Source: Chloroflexota bacterium
GTDB lineage: Bacteria > Chloroflexota > Anaerolineae > Caldilineales > Caldilineaceae
Length of the DNA stretch: 10,889 bases
Direction: 5' to 3'
NCBI GenBank assembly: GCA_018969295.1
Contig: JAGWYN010000079.1
Span: forward strand, 1 to 10,889
Shown here: positions 1 to 6,832 of the stretch, one piece after another
Layout of the letters: the number at the start of each line of letters is the position of its first letter
Position numbering within the stretch: the stretch's first letter is position 1
Notes under the pieces: generated by a model
The model's database searches: none
What the model was told of the DNA's origin: nothing
Seen by the model: only the letters and a program-made list of their open reading frames with translations
Program-made: the position numbers and the translations under genes

Positions 1-563
1 AAATCCAGGTGCTAGACGGACGCTACGGTCCCTACGTGCGCTGGAAAAAACTCAACGTCACACTGCCCAAGGAACTCGCCCCAGATGCAGTGACGCTGCC
101 ACAAGCATTAGAATTGCTGGCTACCAAGCAGCAGACAGCCAAGAGCACCGCAGCCAAGAGCGCCGCAGCCAAAAGCACCGCAGCCAAAAGCACCGCAGCC
201 AAGAGCGCCGCAGCCAAGAGCACCGCAGCCAAGAGCACCGCAGCCAAGAGCACCGCAGCCAAGAGCACCGCAGCCAAAAGCACCGCAGCCAAGAGCACCG
301 CAGCCAAGAGCACCGCAGCCAAGAGCACCGCAGCCAAGAGCACCGCAGCCAAGAGCACCGCAGCCAAGAGCACCGCAGCCAAGAGCACCGCAGCCAAGAG
401 CGCCGCAGCCAAGAGCGCCGCAGCCAAGAGCGCCGCAGCCAAGAGCACCGCAGCCAAGAGCACCGCAGCCAAGAGCACCGCAGCCAAGAGCACCGCAGCC
501 AAGAGCGCCGCAGCCAAGAGCGCCGCAGCCAAGAGCGCCGCGGATACACCTGAACAAGCATGA
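1..563 (+). CDS. topA: DNA topoisomerase I, C-terminal end (5' partial) with AAKS-repeat tail
   Basis: The reading frame is open from the window edge (first full codon at 3) to TGA at 561-563; the start lies outside. The visible head, VLDGRYGPYVRWKKLNVTLP followed by KELAPDAVTLPQALELLA, is the C-terminal repeat type (GRYGPYV, then LP, then a TLxxALELL helix) that ends many bacterial type IA topoisomerases. TopA relaxes negative supercoils by single-strand passage; these C-terminal modules bind DNA, and the catalytic domains are not in this window. The last ~140 residues are 27 tandem AAKS(T/A) pentapeptides and a short ADTPEQA end. The basic, Ala-rich tail resembles histone H1 or HU-like tails and probably adds non-specific DNA affinity (inference). 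The gene converges with the metalloregulator gene across only 30 bp. Assignment to topA rests on the short head motif plus the tail and is fairly secure. Confidence 0.85.
   Translation, partial: IQVLDGRYGPYVRWKKLNVTLPKELAPDAVTLPQALELLATKQQTAKSTAAKSAAAKSTAAKSTAAKSAAAKSTAAKSTAAKSTAAKSTAAKSTAAKSTAAKSTAAKSTAAKSTAAKSTAAKSTAAKSTAAKSAAAKSAAAKSAAAKSTAAKSTAAKSTAAKSTAAKSAAAKSAAAKSAADTPEQA
135..539 (+). repeat. 27 x 15-bp in-frame tandem repeat (AAKST/AAKSA)
   Basis: The unit is GCAGCCAAGAGCACC, repeated 27 times without an indel; the first unit begins ACA instead of GCA. Only two positions vary: ACC (Thr) or GCC (Ala) in the fifth codon, and AAA instead of AAG for Lys in units 3, 4 and 10. Thr/Ala by unit runs T A T T A, twelve T, AAA, TTTT, AAA. 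The AAA-TTTT-AAA end suggests a block duplication. Such synonymous uniformity points to recent expansion by slippage or unequal exchange. The lack of stop codons in all frames of the unit produces long antisense open frames that are not genes. Confidence 0.97.
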
Positions 564-593
564 CAAAGCGGCCAGGGCCCACCGGGCGGTCTG

Positions 594-1268
594 CTATTTG
601 ACGATCACTGACTCTGCCAGATCATGGGCCAGCGCGTGGTGGACGGCGGCTACTTCGATCAACAGTGGACCGGCAAAGGGTGCCCGTGCCAGCACTGTGA
701 CCGTGGTGTTGGGATAAAGCTGCATCGACCCCAGGTAGACCAAGCGGTCGGGGTCTTGCAGCAACACGCGTACTACAGTATAGGGGTGTTGAAGCTCTGC
801 ACGGCTGAGCGGCAGTCCTCCCAGCTCAACGACCTGACCATCTTTGGTCGGGATCGGGTCTCCATGGGGGTCGACGGTTGGATTGCCGAGTGCAGCAGCG
901 ATCGCATCTTCGAGCGATTCGCTGATCACGTGCTCCAGCCGCTCTGCTTCGGCGTGTACATGTTCCCATGGCAGGTCTAGCTTGGTATGCAGATACAGCT
1001 CGAGCAGCCGGTGGTGGCGCAGCACTTCCAGCGCCACCAGCTTGCCAGCCGGGGTCAATTCGAGCTGCTGATAGGGGGTATAGGCCACCAGCCCCAGTTC
1101 GTCCAGCTTTTTGGCCATATTGGTGGCTGAGGCTGGCGTCACCCTGAGGTGACTGGCGAGCGCCGAGTTGGTGACAGCTACACCGTCAGCGTGCAACACG
1201 TAGATGGCTTTGAGATAGTCCTCGTGCGCAGCGGTCAGCCATTTCGTTTCATCTGCTGCTTTTGTCAT
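594..1268 (-). CDS. mntR: DtxR/MntR-family metal-dependent transcriptional regulator
   Basis: This 224-residue repressor has three parts. A winged helix-turn-helix lies at about 13-75 (EDYLKAIYVL, then the recognition region RVTPASATNMAKKLDELGLV). A dimerisation and metal-binding domain spans about 76-145 and includes the family motif NPTVDPHGDPIP. An SH3/FeoA-like C-terminal domain spans about 150-224. Comparing remembered family sequences, the primary-site positions read Asp17, His86, Glu109, Glu112 and His113. Asp and Glu at the positions that are Met10 and Cys102 in DtxR are the MntR pattern, so manganese sensing is more likely than iron (inference). Lys20 replaces the extra MntR Glu11. 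The start chosen is ATG at 1268-1266, with AGGA 7 bases upstream; a start at 1313 would put a long hairpin inside the gene. It lies 72 bases after htpG on the same strand. No metal transporter gene is visible nearby, so its targets are unknown. The symbol is a best guess. Confidence 0.87.
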   Translation of the reverse strand: MTKAADETKWLTAAHEDYLKAIYVLHADGVAVTNSALASHLRVTPASATNMAKKLDELGLVAYTPYQQLELTPAGKLVALEVLRHHRLLELYLHTKLDLPWEHVHAEAERLEHVISESLEDAIAAALGNPTVDPHGDPIPTKDGQVVELGGLPLSRAELQHPYTVVRVLLQDPDRLVYLGSMQLYPNTTVTVLARAPFAGPLLIEVAAVHHALAHDLAESVIVK

Positions 1269-1283
1269 CGGTCGGTCCTGGAT

Positions 1284-1323
1284 GCGCTGCCTGGTGGCAC
1301 CTGCGGCGCCCACCAGGCAGCGC
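1284..1323. terminator. 14-bp perfect inverted repeat between htpG and the metalloregulator gene
   Basis: Arms GCGCTGCCTGGTGG (1284-1297) and CCACCAGGCAGCGC (1310-1323) are perfectly complementary around a 12-base spacer. The hairpin lies 17 bases after the htpG stop and just before the ribosome site of the regulator gene. There is no T-run behind it on the - strand, so it is not a classic intrinsic terminator. It may be an attenuating hairpin, an mRNA-end stabiliser or an operator. Confidence 0.5.
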
Positions 1324-1340
1324 GAGTTCTCTGACGCTGC

Positions 1341-3227
1341 TCAACTACGCAGTGCCGCCCCCATCAACTGCTGGATCCGCTCCACCATATCAGCGGCCGT
1401 CCCTTGGTAGGAGCCATCGAGCAGCTGGAGGTTGTCAAAGAGCTGCTCAATGGCTGGGTCGATCAGCTTGTTGTCTCCCTGCTCGCTGATCAGACGGGCC
1501 AGATTGGCCATGATCGGGTGGTGGCGGTTGAGTTCCAAAATTTTGGCCGGGGCCACGTAATTTTCTTCGACGACCCGCCGCACATACTGGAGCTCACGGC
1601 CATAGTCGTCCTCTGCCGACACCAACCGGGCCGGGCTGTCGACCAGTGTCCGTCCTTCTCGCACCTCGCGCACGCGGTCGCTGAGCACCTTCTTGACACG
1701 TGCGACCAGCAGCTCGTAGGGGCCTTCTTCCACAGACGTCTCTGCAGCGTTCGCCTTTTCGTCTTTGGGCAACTCCAGATTGGCATCGTCGACATTGCGC
1801 AGCGGCTTGCCTTCAAATTCGCGCAGCTGGCTGATCATATAGCCGTCGATGAAGTCGGTGAGGTAAAGTACTTCGAGCTCATGTTTGCGGAAATAGTCGA
1901 GGTGCGGGCTGCGGGTAACCGATTTGAGGCTGTCACCCAGAATGTAGTAGATCGCCTTCTGTTCGGGCTGCATCCGCTCGGCCACTTCCTTGAGTGTTGC
2001 CCAGCGCTCTGGCCCTGTCTGCGTCGAGTGAAAACGCAGCAACTCCTGCAGAGAATCGCGGCTGGCATAGTCTGAGGCCAGCCCCTCTTTGAGAAAGACC
2101 CCGAACTCATTCCAGAAACCGATATATTTTTCAGCGTTTTCCTCGGCGAGATTTCTGAACTCCTTGAGCAGGCGATTGGTCAACGCCTTGCGCAACTGGC
2201 GGGTTACCGGGTTGCTCTGCACCATCTCGCGCGAAACATTGAGCGGCAGATCTTCCGAATCCACCACCCCTTCGACAAAACGCAGATACTCGGGCAGCAG
2301 GTCCTTGTTGTGCTCCTGGATCAGCACCTTGCGCGAGTAGAGCCGTAGCCCGTATTCCGGTCGCATCTGCAGCGAGCTGCGATCACGGCGGGCAGGCACA
2401 AACAAAACGCTGCGCACGCTGGCCGGCGCATCAGCGACCATGTGGACATGCAACAGCGGGTCGGCGTCGTCGAAAGTCAGTTGCTTGTAAAATTCCGTGT
2501 ACTCAGCAGCCTCTACCTTGGAGGGGGCCTGACGCCAGAGCGCAGTGCGCCGGTTGGCCACCTTTGCCTCCCCCTCTTTGCCTTGAACATAGATGGGGAA
2601 TGAGACATAGTCGGAGTGCCGCTTGATCACATTCTCGATCCGCCAGGTCGCCGCAAATTCGCCGGCGTCTTCCTTGAGCTGGATCCGAATTTCGGTGCCC
2701 CGCTGCGCTTTCTCCGTTTCTGAGAGGCTGAAACGGCTGTCCCCTTTGGACTGCCAGCGGGCCGCCCGGTCCTGCGCCCGATAGGAGCGCGAGACGACAG
2801 TCACCTCATCGGCGACCATAAAAACCGAATAAAAGCCGACACCAAATTGGCCAATGATCTCTTCCAGGGTGTTCTGGCTCTGATTGGCATTCTGCAAAAA
2901 GGTACGGGCCCCCGAATGGGCGATCGTGCCCAGGTTTTCGACCAGCTCGTCGCGGTTCATCCCGATCCCGCTGTCGCGGATCGTCAACACCTTGGCGTCT
3001 GGGTCGACCTCGATCTGGATGGCCAGTTCTGCCTCCGAGTCGATCACCTCGTGGTTGGTCAACATCTCGAACTGCACACGGTTCAACGCATCGGAAGCGT
3101 TCGAGATCAACTCTCGCAGAAAAATCTCTCGCTCGGTATACAGTGAATGGGCCAGGATATCGAGCAGTTGTTTGACTTCCGTGCGATATTCGAGAGACTC
3201 CATCGGTACATCCACTACATCTGACAT
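1341..3227 (-). CDS. htpG: Molecular chaperone HtpG (bacterial Hsp90)
   Basis: This is an ATP-dependent cytosolic chaperone that remodels client proteins as a homodimer. At 628 residues it matches the family length (about 620-630). The N-terminal GHKL ATPase shows SLYTEREIFLRELISNASDA (Glu39 and Asn43 for ATP hydrolysis and Mg2+), the nucleotide motif DSGIGM (85-90), the lid GTIAHSGARTF and GQFGVGFYSVFMVAD (126-140). The middle domain carries PLNVSREMVQSN, with Arg333 at the place of the catalytic-loop arginine, and the C-terminal dimerisation part follows. The frame is open further upstream, but ATG at 3227-3225 is chosen because GGGAG stands 9 bases before it and Hsp90 homology begins soon after (LEYRTEVKQLL). 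A promoter lies directly upstream. No CIRCE element is seen, so HrcA control is not indicated. The gene follows the doxX-like gene on the same strand, 87 bases away. Confidence 0.97.
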   Translation of the reverse strand: MSDVVDVPMESLEYRTEVKQLLDILAHSLYTEREIFLRELISNASDALNRVQFEMLTNHEVIDSEAELAIQIEVDPDAKVLTIRDSGIGMNRDELVENLGTIAHSGARTFLQNANQSQNTLEEIIGQFGVGFYSVFMVADEVTVVSRSYRAQDRAARWQSKGDSRFSLSETEKAQRGTEIRIQLKEDAGEFAATWRIENVIKRHSDYVSFPIYVQGKEGEAKVANRRTALWRQAPSKVEAAEYTEFYKQLTFDDADPLLHVHMVADAPASVRSVLFVPARRDRSSLQMRPEYGLRLYSRKVLIQEHNKDLLPEYLRFVEGVVDSEDLPLNVSREMVQSNPVTRQLRKALTNRLLKEFRNLAEENAEKYIGFWNEFGVFLKEGLASDYASRDSLQELLRFHSTQTGPERWATLKEVAERMQPEQKAIYYILGDSLKSVTRSPHLDYFRKHELEVLYLTDFIDGYMISQLREFEGKPLRNVDDANLELPKDEKANAAETSVEEGPYELLVARVKKVLSDRVREVREGRTLVDSPARLVSAEDDYGRELQYVRRVVEENYVAPAKILELNRHHPIMANLARLISEQGDNKLIDPAIEQLFDNLQLLDGSYQGTAADMVERIQQLMGAALRS

Positions 3228-3280
3228 AAAGACTGACTCCCTGCACTTTGCAAAAAACGTTTTACAATTCTGGACATTGT

Positions 3281-3309
3281 ATTGTATCGACAAATTGTCT
3301 GTTCGGCAA
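3281..3309 (-). promoter_or_regulatory. htpG promoter with GACAA-T-TTGTC palindrome in the spacer
   Basis: Read on the - strand, TTGCCG (3304-3309), a 17-base spacer and TACAAT (3281-3286) form a sigma-70-type promoter about 54 bases before the htpG start. The spacer contains the palindrome GACAA-T-TTGTC (3289-3299), an operator-like site placed where a bound repressor would block polymerase. The -35 box starts just behind the stop codon of the doxX-like gene. Confidence 0.6.
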
Positions 3310-3314
3310 GAACC

Positions 3315-3830
3315 CTATGGAATCATCCGCCCCCCACGCACGGTGCTGCCCAGCACAATCGCCGCAGTGATCAAGGCCAGATTCTTGACAATGTACTGCC
3401 CTTCGATCGTCAGCCCATAGGGAAAGACGGTGAAGACCGCTGCGGGCAGCACGACGATCGGCAGCGCAGTGCCAGGCATCTGCAAAAAGAGCAACAGCAA
3501 CGTTGCTCGCATGAAAAACCCTGTGATCAACCCAAAGCCAATCAACATTTCCCACACAGCCAGCACAGGCTGAAACAACTGTGGATCCACAAAAAAGAGG
3601 GTGTTGCGCACCAGATCTTCTGCCGGGCTCAGCCCAGGGACCAGCTTGAGTGCCCCAAACCAAAAAAAGATGACCCCAAGTGCGACCCGCATCAGCAACA
3701 GCCCATAGTGTGCCATCCAGTCTGTAATGCGCCGGTCAAGCTGATCCAGATAGCTGGCGTAGGGCAGGCGACGAATCAACCAGTCCTCTGGCGTTGTCTT
3801 GCGCTCTTTCGGCATCAGGTGGTCTACCAT
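3315..3830 (-). CDS. DoxX-like four-helix integral membrane protein
   Basis: The 171-residue protein has a charged cytoplasmic N-terminus of about 40 residues and four predicted membrane segments, at about 43-64 (LLLMRVALGVIFFWFGALKL), 86-107, 109-134 and 146-162. The first helix with FFWFGALKLVPG, the acidic loop after it and EGQYIVKNLALI before the last helix are typical of DoxX/DoxD-like and related DUF417 (YkgB) proteins. Some DoxX relatives are tied to terminal quinol oxidases or thiosulfate:quinone oxidoreduction, but most are of unknown function and no redox partner is encoded here. ATG at 3830 is well supported by AAAGGAG 6 bases upstream. The gene precedes htpG, which has its own promoter, so the link to it may be only positional. 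Confidence 0.75.
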   Translation of the reverse strand: MVDHLMPKERKTTPEDWLIRRLPYASYLDQLDRRITDWMAHYGLLLMRVALGVIFFWFGALKLVPGLSPAEDLVRNTLFFVDPQLFQPVLAVWEMLIGFGLITGFFMRATLLLLFLQMPGTALPIVVLPAAVFTVFPYGLTIEGQYIVKNLALITAAIVLGSTVRGGRMIP

Positions 3831-3847
3831 GGCGTTCTCCTTTCTGA

Positions 3848-3876
3848 ATTTTATCGCAGGAATTTTGCATTCCCAA
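3848..3876 (-). promoter_or_regulatory. Candidate promoter of the doxX-like gene
   Basis: On the - strand, TTGGGA (3871-3876), a 17-base spacer and TAAAAT (3848-3853) stand just before the ribosome site, implying a leader of only about 11 bases. The sequence CTGGACAAA abuts the -35 box, and TTGTC-CA-GACAA (3878-3889) is a small palindrome. A TATACT stands further upstream but without a good -35 partner. Confidence 0.3.
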
Positions 3877-4008
3877 TTTGTCCAGACAAGTCGAGTATAG
3901 CGCCTTCTGTCGGCAGACGACTGTGCAAATCTTCACAAACCACCCAAAAGCGAAATGGAGCGCAGAAGGGCCGCCCCCCCTGGTTAATCCACAGCCCCTC
4001 TTTCATTT

Positions 4009-4037
4009 TTGACTTTTGTGCGGCTGTTGCGTATACT
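4009..4037 (+). promoter_or_regulatory. Promoter of tRNA-Leu
   Basis: TTGACT (4009-4014), a 17-base spacer and TATACT (4032-4037) make a near-consensus sigma-70 promoter. The expected start is near 4044, about 10 bases before the mature tRNA 5' end, as is usual for tRNA genes. Confidence 0.75.
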
Positions 4038-4053
4038 ACTTCTAGATGAATCT

Positions 4054-4134
<81 letters not shown>

Positions 4135-4158
4135 CACTTTCCAACAAACTTTTATGTT

Positions 4159-4188
4159 TGGATGGAAAATGGGCCAGACATTCATCCA
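4159..4188. terminator. Possible terminator between tRNA-Leu and the convergent beta-helix gene
   Basis: TGGATG and AATG (with a 3-base bulge, GAA, between them) pair with CATT-CATCCA across a 7-base loop. TTCTT follows on the + strand. A smaller stem, CAAAC/GTTTG (4145-4160), overlaps it. The bulge and the weak T-run make this uncertain. Confidence 0.35.
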
Positions 4189-4212
4189 TTCTTCCCCGAC
4201 AAGCCCCCCCCT

Positions 4213-6726
4213 TTATTTTGATTCTTCCAACCAAAGAGACAAGAGTGACTGCCAGATTGCGCTGATCGCAGCGTACCCGGCGCTGTTGGGGTGGTTGCCA
4301 TCATCCGCCAACGTCGCTGGATCGGTAAAAATCGTTGTGTTGTAAAAATCGACGACAGCGACGTTGTCTGTTTCTGCGGCCAGCGCACGCAGGGCTGCGT
4401 TGTAGTTTGCCACCTGTTGTGACATGCGCGTAAGGTCGTCGGCGCTGATGCTGGGGAAGGCCGGCTCGGCAGGGTTGGGCGGGTTCGCCACCACAGGGCG
4501 GAGAGACTGATCGTCCAGCAGGCCAATCAACACCCTGGCACCGGCTCCGTGCAGCTGTGCGACGACTGTGCGGACATTCGCTGTGTAGGCGCTGAGGTTC
4601 TCCTGCTCCTGTTCGTCGGTCATGGGTTCGTCGCGTGCGTCGTAGAGATACCAAAGATCGTTGCTGCCGATCCAGAGGGTAGCGACTTTGGCCCCACTGG
4701 TCTCGCCCAGCCTGGCCAGGGCCAGGCTCAGCTGGCTCGGTTCGCCATCCACCCCCTGGAGGATCCCTTCTGAAGTCCAGCCCGACCTCCCCAGGTTGCG
4801 CACGGTCGAACCCGAACGAACGCCTTGCAAAAATAGCTCCAGGCGAGCCGGGAAGCCCCCGCCGTCGTCGCCGTCTCCTTCGGTCAGGCTGTCCCCCAGT
4901 GCAACCAAATGCACAGCACCGGCTGGCGCCGGGGTCACACCCGCTGGCGGCGTGGCTGTGGGCACCGGCGTGGCTGTGGGCACCGGCGTGGCTGTGGGCA
5001 CCGGCGTGGCAGGCACCGGCGTGGCTGTGGGGCTGGTGGCAGCACCTATCTGCCTCTGCAGCAGCGGCAAATAGAGCGCGCCCCCTGCAGCAGGTGATGG
5101 AGGGGTCAGGGGCGCCGTGGGCGTCGATGTCTCAGCCGCTGTAGGGGACGGAGCTGGCGGCGCCCCATCCTTTGCCAGTGCGCCCACCAAATCGAAGCCG
5201 CTCCGCTGGCGGCCCACAGCGTCGACCTCTACACGGTTGCGCAGATCGCCGACAGCGGGCACGCTGGGTGTCAGGGTGTCCCACGCAGGAAAATCTGGGA
5301 GCGGGTAAGGTTCAGGCAGCTCAGCCGGATTGGCCACCCTGAAGTCTCCGGCAGCAGCATCGACAAAACGCGGTTCAACCTGGTTGATGGCGTTGTCGGC
5401 CAGCAGCTGTTGGGCGCTGCAGGTCGGGTGGGTCGGCTGGCAGCCGCTCTCCTCGCCGATGCCCAGGGCATGGCTGGCCGGCCCATTCCAGAGCACATTG
5501 CCGACAATCTGCAAATTGTCGTCGGTGACTGCCGGAGAAGGCACGTTCAGACCAGCGGGCTGGGCGATCGGCCCGTGCACCGTCAAGTGCTGCCACTGGC
5601 TTTGTACCCCAGCCGGATTGACGATCAGGTTGTTGTAGATGAAAACGTTGCGATCCGGAATTTTTGCTTCGTCGCCGACTGTCACAGGCCCCCAGCCACC
5701 GACAGCATGGTTGGCCGCGCAGCGGGCAGCGTCGCCGTCGCACGAACGACCGCCGTGCACGACCTCCAGCAGATGGCTGCGGGTGCCCACGCGATACAAG
5801 GTGTTGTAGGCGTACAACACCGCATAGCCGCCGTTGACTCCCAACCCAGCCCCTGCGGTGTCGTGGATCAGATTGTTGACCGCACGCACGGCGTAGGCTT
5901 CATAGTGCAGCCAGGGGAAGACCATGTACTCAAAGCCAGTGCCCTGACCAGCCGTAAACCCACCTGTGCCGCAATTAAAAATCTCGTTGCCTTCCACCGT
6001 GATATAGGCCGATCCTCCCTTGACATAGACGCACCAGTCATCGGCATCGTAGATGCGGTTGTTGCGCAGTGTGGCGTACTGCACGGCGACAAAATCGATC
6101 GCATTTTCGTAGCTGCCATGAATGTCACTCTGTTCGATCGTGATGTGCTGGGATTGGTTGATCTTGATCGTTTCGTGCGCCTGACGGTCGCCCCCATCCA
6201 TCTCGACGTTGTAGATCCCCAGATGGCGGCATAGCTCGCAGTGAAAGACATCCCCGTCATTTTCGACTACCAGATCGACCAGGTACAGGTGCTCCGTGTC
6301 GTACAGATTGATCGATCCCTGAATCCGTGCGCTGCGTGGGCTGTCGACAGCCCGGAGGACGATCGGCGCACTCGCTGTCCCATGTCGATCTTCCCAGTAG
6401 GTGGGAATCGAGCTTTCCGGGTATTCTCCTGCCACAAGCAAGATCGAGTACCCTGTGGTCAGCGTGACGCCCGCAGGAATCCGCCGCCAAGCTTCGGCGA
6501 GAGTGTGCAGCGCCTGGCTGCGGCTGGATCCATCTGCGCTGTTGCTGCCGTTGAGCGGGTCCACCCAGAGCTCGACGGCGTTGCCCACGCTGGGTGGGAT
6601 GCTGGCGTTGGCATTCCAGGCTGTGCTCCGCTCTGTACCCGCCACATCTGCTACGGCAGCGGTCGTATACTGCACGGCTGCCAGCACAACCATGACCCAC
6701 AAAACGATCAGGCTACGGCGTCGCAT
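4213..6726 (-). CDS. Exported right-handed beta-helix protein fused to an SGNH/GDSL hydrolase
   Basis: This 837-residue protein starts with a signal peptide (MRRRSLIVLWVMVVLAAVQY, cut near residue 27). Residues ~45-515 look like a parallel beta-helix (pectate-lyase-like fold): the entry motif LWVDPLNGSNSADGSS with LHTLAEAW, many short N-N-x-I/L turns (NNRIYDADD, GNEIFNCGTGG, NNLIHDT), and a closing DAVGRQRSGFDLVGAL typical of such domains. A Thr/Pro-rich linker follows, interrupted by YLPLLQR (552-558), then TATPVP repeats to about 600. Residues ~605-835 are an SGNH hydrolase: block I GDSLTEG with Ser613, block II Gly in NLGRSG, block III GSND with Asn689, block V DGNHPN with Asp809 and His812. 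This makes an extracellular ester-cleaving activity likely; the helix may bind or cut a polysaccharide (inference, catalytic lyase residues not identified). The ATG has GGGAG 6 bases upstream and a promoter further up. It converges on tRNA-Leu. Confidence 0.88.
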   Translation of the reverse strand: MRRRSLIVLWVMVVLAAVQYTTAAVADVAGTERSTAWNANASIPPSVGNAVELWVDPLNGSNSADGSSRSQALHTLAEAWRRIPAGVTLTTGYSILLVAGEYPESSIPTYWEDRHGTASAPIVLRAVDSPRSARIQGSINLYDTEHLYLVDLVVENDGDVFHCELCRHLGIYNVEMDGGDRQAHETIKINQSQHITIEQSDIHGSYENAIDFVAVQYATLRNNRIYDADDWCVYVKGGSAYITVEGNEIFNCGTGGFTAGQGTGFEYMVFPWLHYEAYAVRAVNNLIHDTAGAGLGVNGGYAVLYAYNTLYRVGTRSHLLEVVHGGRSCDGDAARCAANHAVGGWGPVTVGDEAKIPDRNVFIYNNLIVNPAGVQSQWQHLTVHGPIAQPAGLNVPSPAVTDDNLQIVGNVLWNGPASHALGIGEESGCQPTHPTCSAQQLLADNAINQVEPRFVDAAAGDFRVANPAELPEPYPLPDFPAWDTLTPSVPAVGDLRNRVEVDAVGRQRSGFDLVGALAKDGAPPAPSPTAAETSTPTAPLTPPSPAAGGALYLPLLQRQIGAATSPTATPVPATPVPTATPVPTATPVPTATPPAGVTPAPAGAVHLVALGDSLTEGDGDDGGGFPARLELFLQGVRSGSTVRNLGRSGWTSEGILQGVDGEPSQLSLALARLGETSGAKVATLWIGSNDLWYLYDARDEPMTDEQEQENLSAYTANVRTVVAQLHGAGARVLIGLLDDQSLRPVVANPPNPAEPAFPSISADDLTRMSQQVANYNAALRALAAETDNVAVVDFYNTTIFTDPATLADDGNHPNSAGYAAISAIWQSLLSLWLEESK
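4949..5034 (-). repeat. 18-bp tandem repeats coding the TATPVP linker
   Basis: On the + strand the unit GGCGTGGCTGTGGGCACC occurs three times in a row (4949-5002), then a shortened 15-base copy and a partial one. It codes for TATPVP-type linker residues 565-593 of the beta-helix/SGNH protein, probably an extended flexible spacer between the domains. Confidence 0.85.
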
Positions 6727-6791
6727 ACACTTCTCCCTTGATAAGAACCTGAACCCAGGGCGCTGCCTGGCGATCGTCCCATGCAGCCGCT

Positions 6792-6819
6792 ATTGTATAC
6801 GTTTGAGCGCCGACGGCAA
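6792..6819 (-). promoter_or_regulatory. Promoter of the beta-helix/SGNH gene
   Basis: On the - strand, TTGCCG (6814-6819), a 16-base spacer and TACAAT (6792-6797) lie about 66 bases before the ATG. The two hexamers are the same as those of the htpG promoter. CTGGACAAA stands two bases before the -35 box, as it does next to the -35 box of the doxX-like gene. A small hairpin CCAGG-CAGCGC-CCTGG (6755-6770) would form in the leader. Confidence 0.55.
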
Positions 6820-6832
6820 CTTTTGTCCAGCG

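Noticed and set aside
135..539. CRISPR array
   Set aside because: The repeat is a contiguous 15-bp coding unit with no spacers.
32..582. Long open frames on the - strand across the topA tail (poly AALLAAVLL, GALGC and SWLRC patterns)
   Set aside because: They are produced only by the stop-free 15-bp repeat read in other frames; they have no ribosome site and no independent sequence content.
564..593. Terminator between topA and the metalloregulator gene
   Set aside because: The 30-bp convergent gap is GC-rich with a GGGCCC core, but I could not fold a stem with a T-run from it.
1269..1313. Upstream start for the metalloregulator at 1313
   Set aside because: The added residues run through the 14-bp inverted repeat and match no family sequence; ATG 1268 has an AGGA site.
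3228..3293. Upstream start for htpG at 3293
   Set aside because: It would lie upstream of the predicted -10 box and adds 22 residues with no Hsp90 likeness; ATG 3227 has a good ribosome site.
3228..3314. CIRCE (HrcA) element upstream of htpG
   Set aside because: I looked for TTAGCACTC with its inverted partner and did not find it.
3282..4049. 255-codon open frame on the + strand opposite the doxX-like gene
   Set aside because: It is antisense to a gene with a clear membrane pattern, crosses the promoters of doxX and tRNA-Leu, and its protein is low-complexity polar sequence without a domain.
5410..6234. 274-codon open frame on the + strand opposite the beta-helix domain
   Set aside because: It is antisense to a well-supported gene and shows no recognisable domain or start site.
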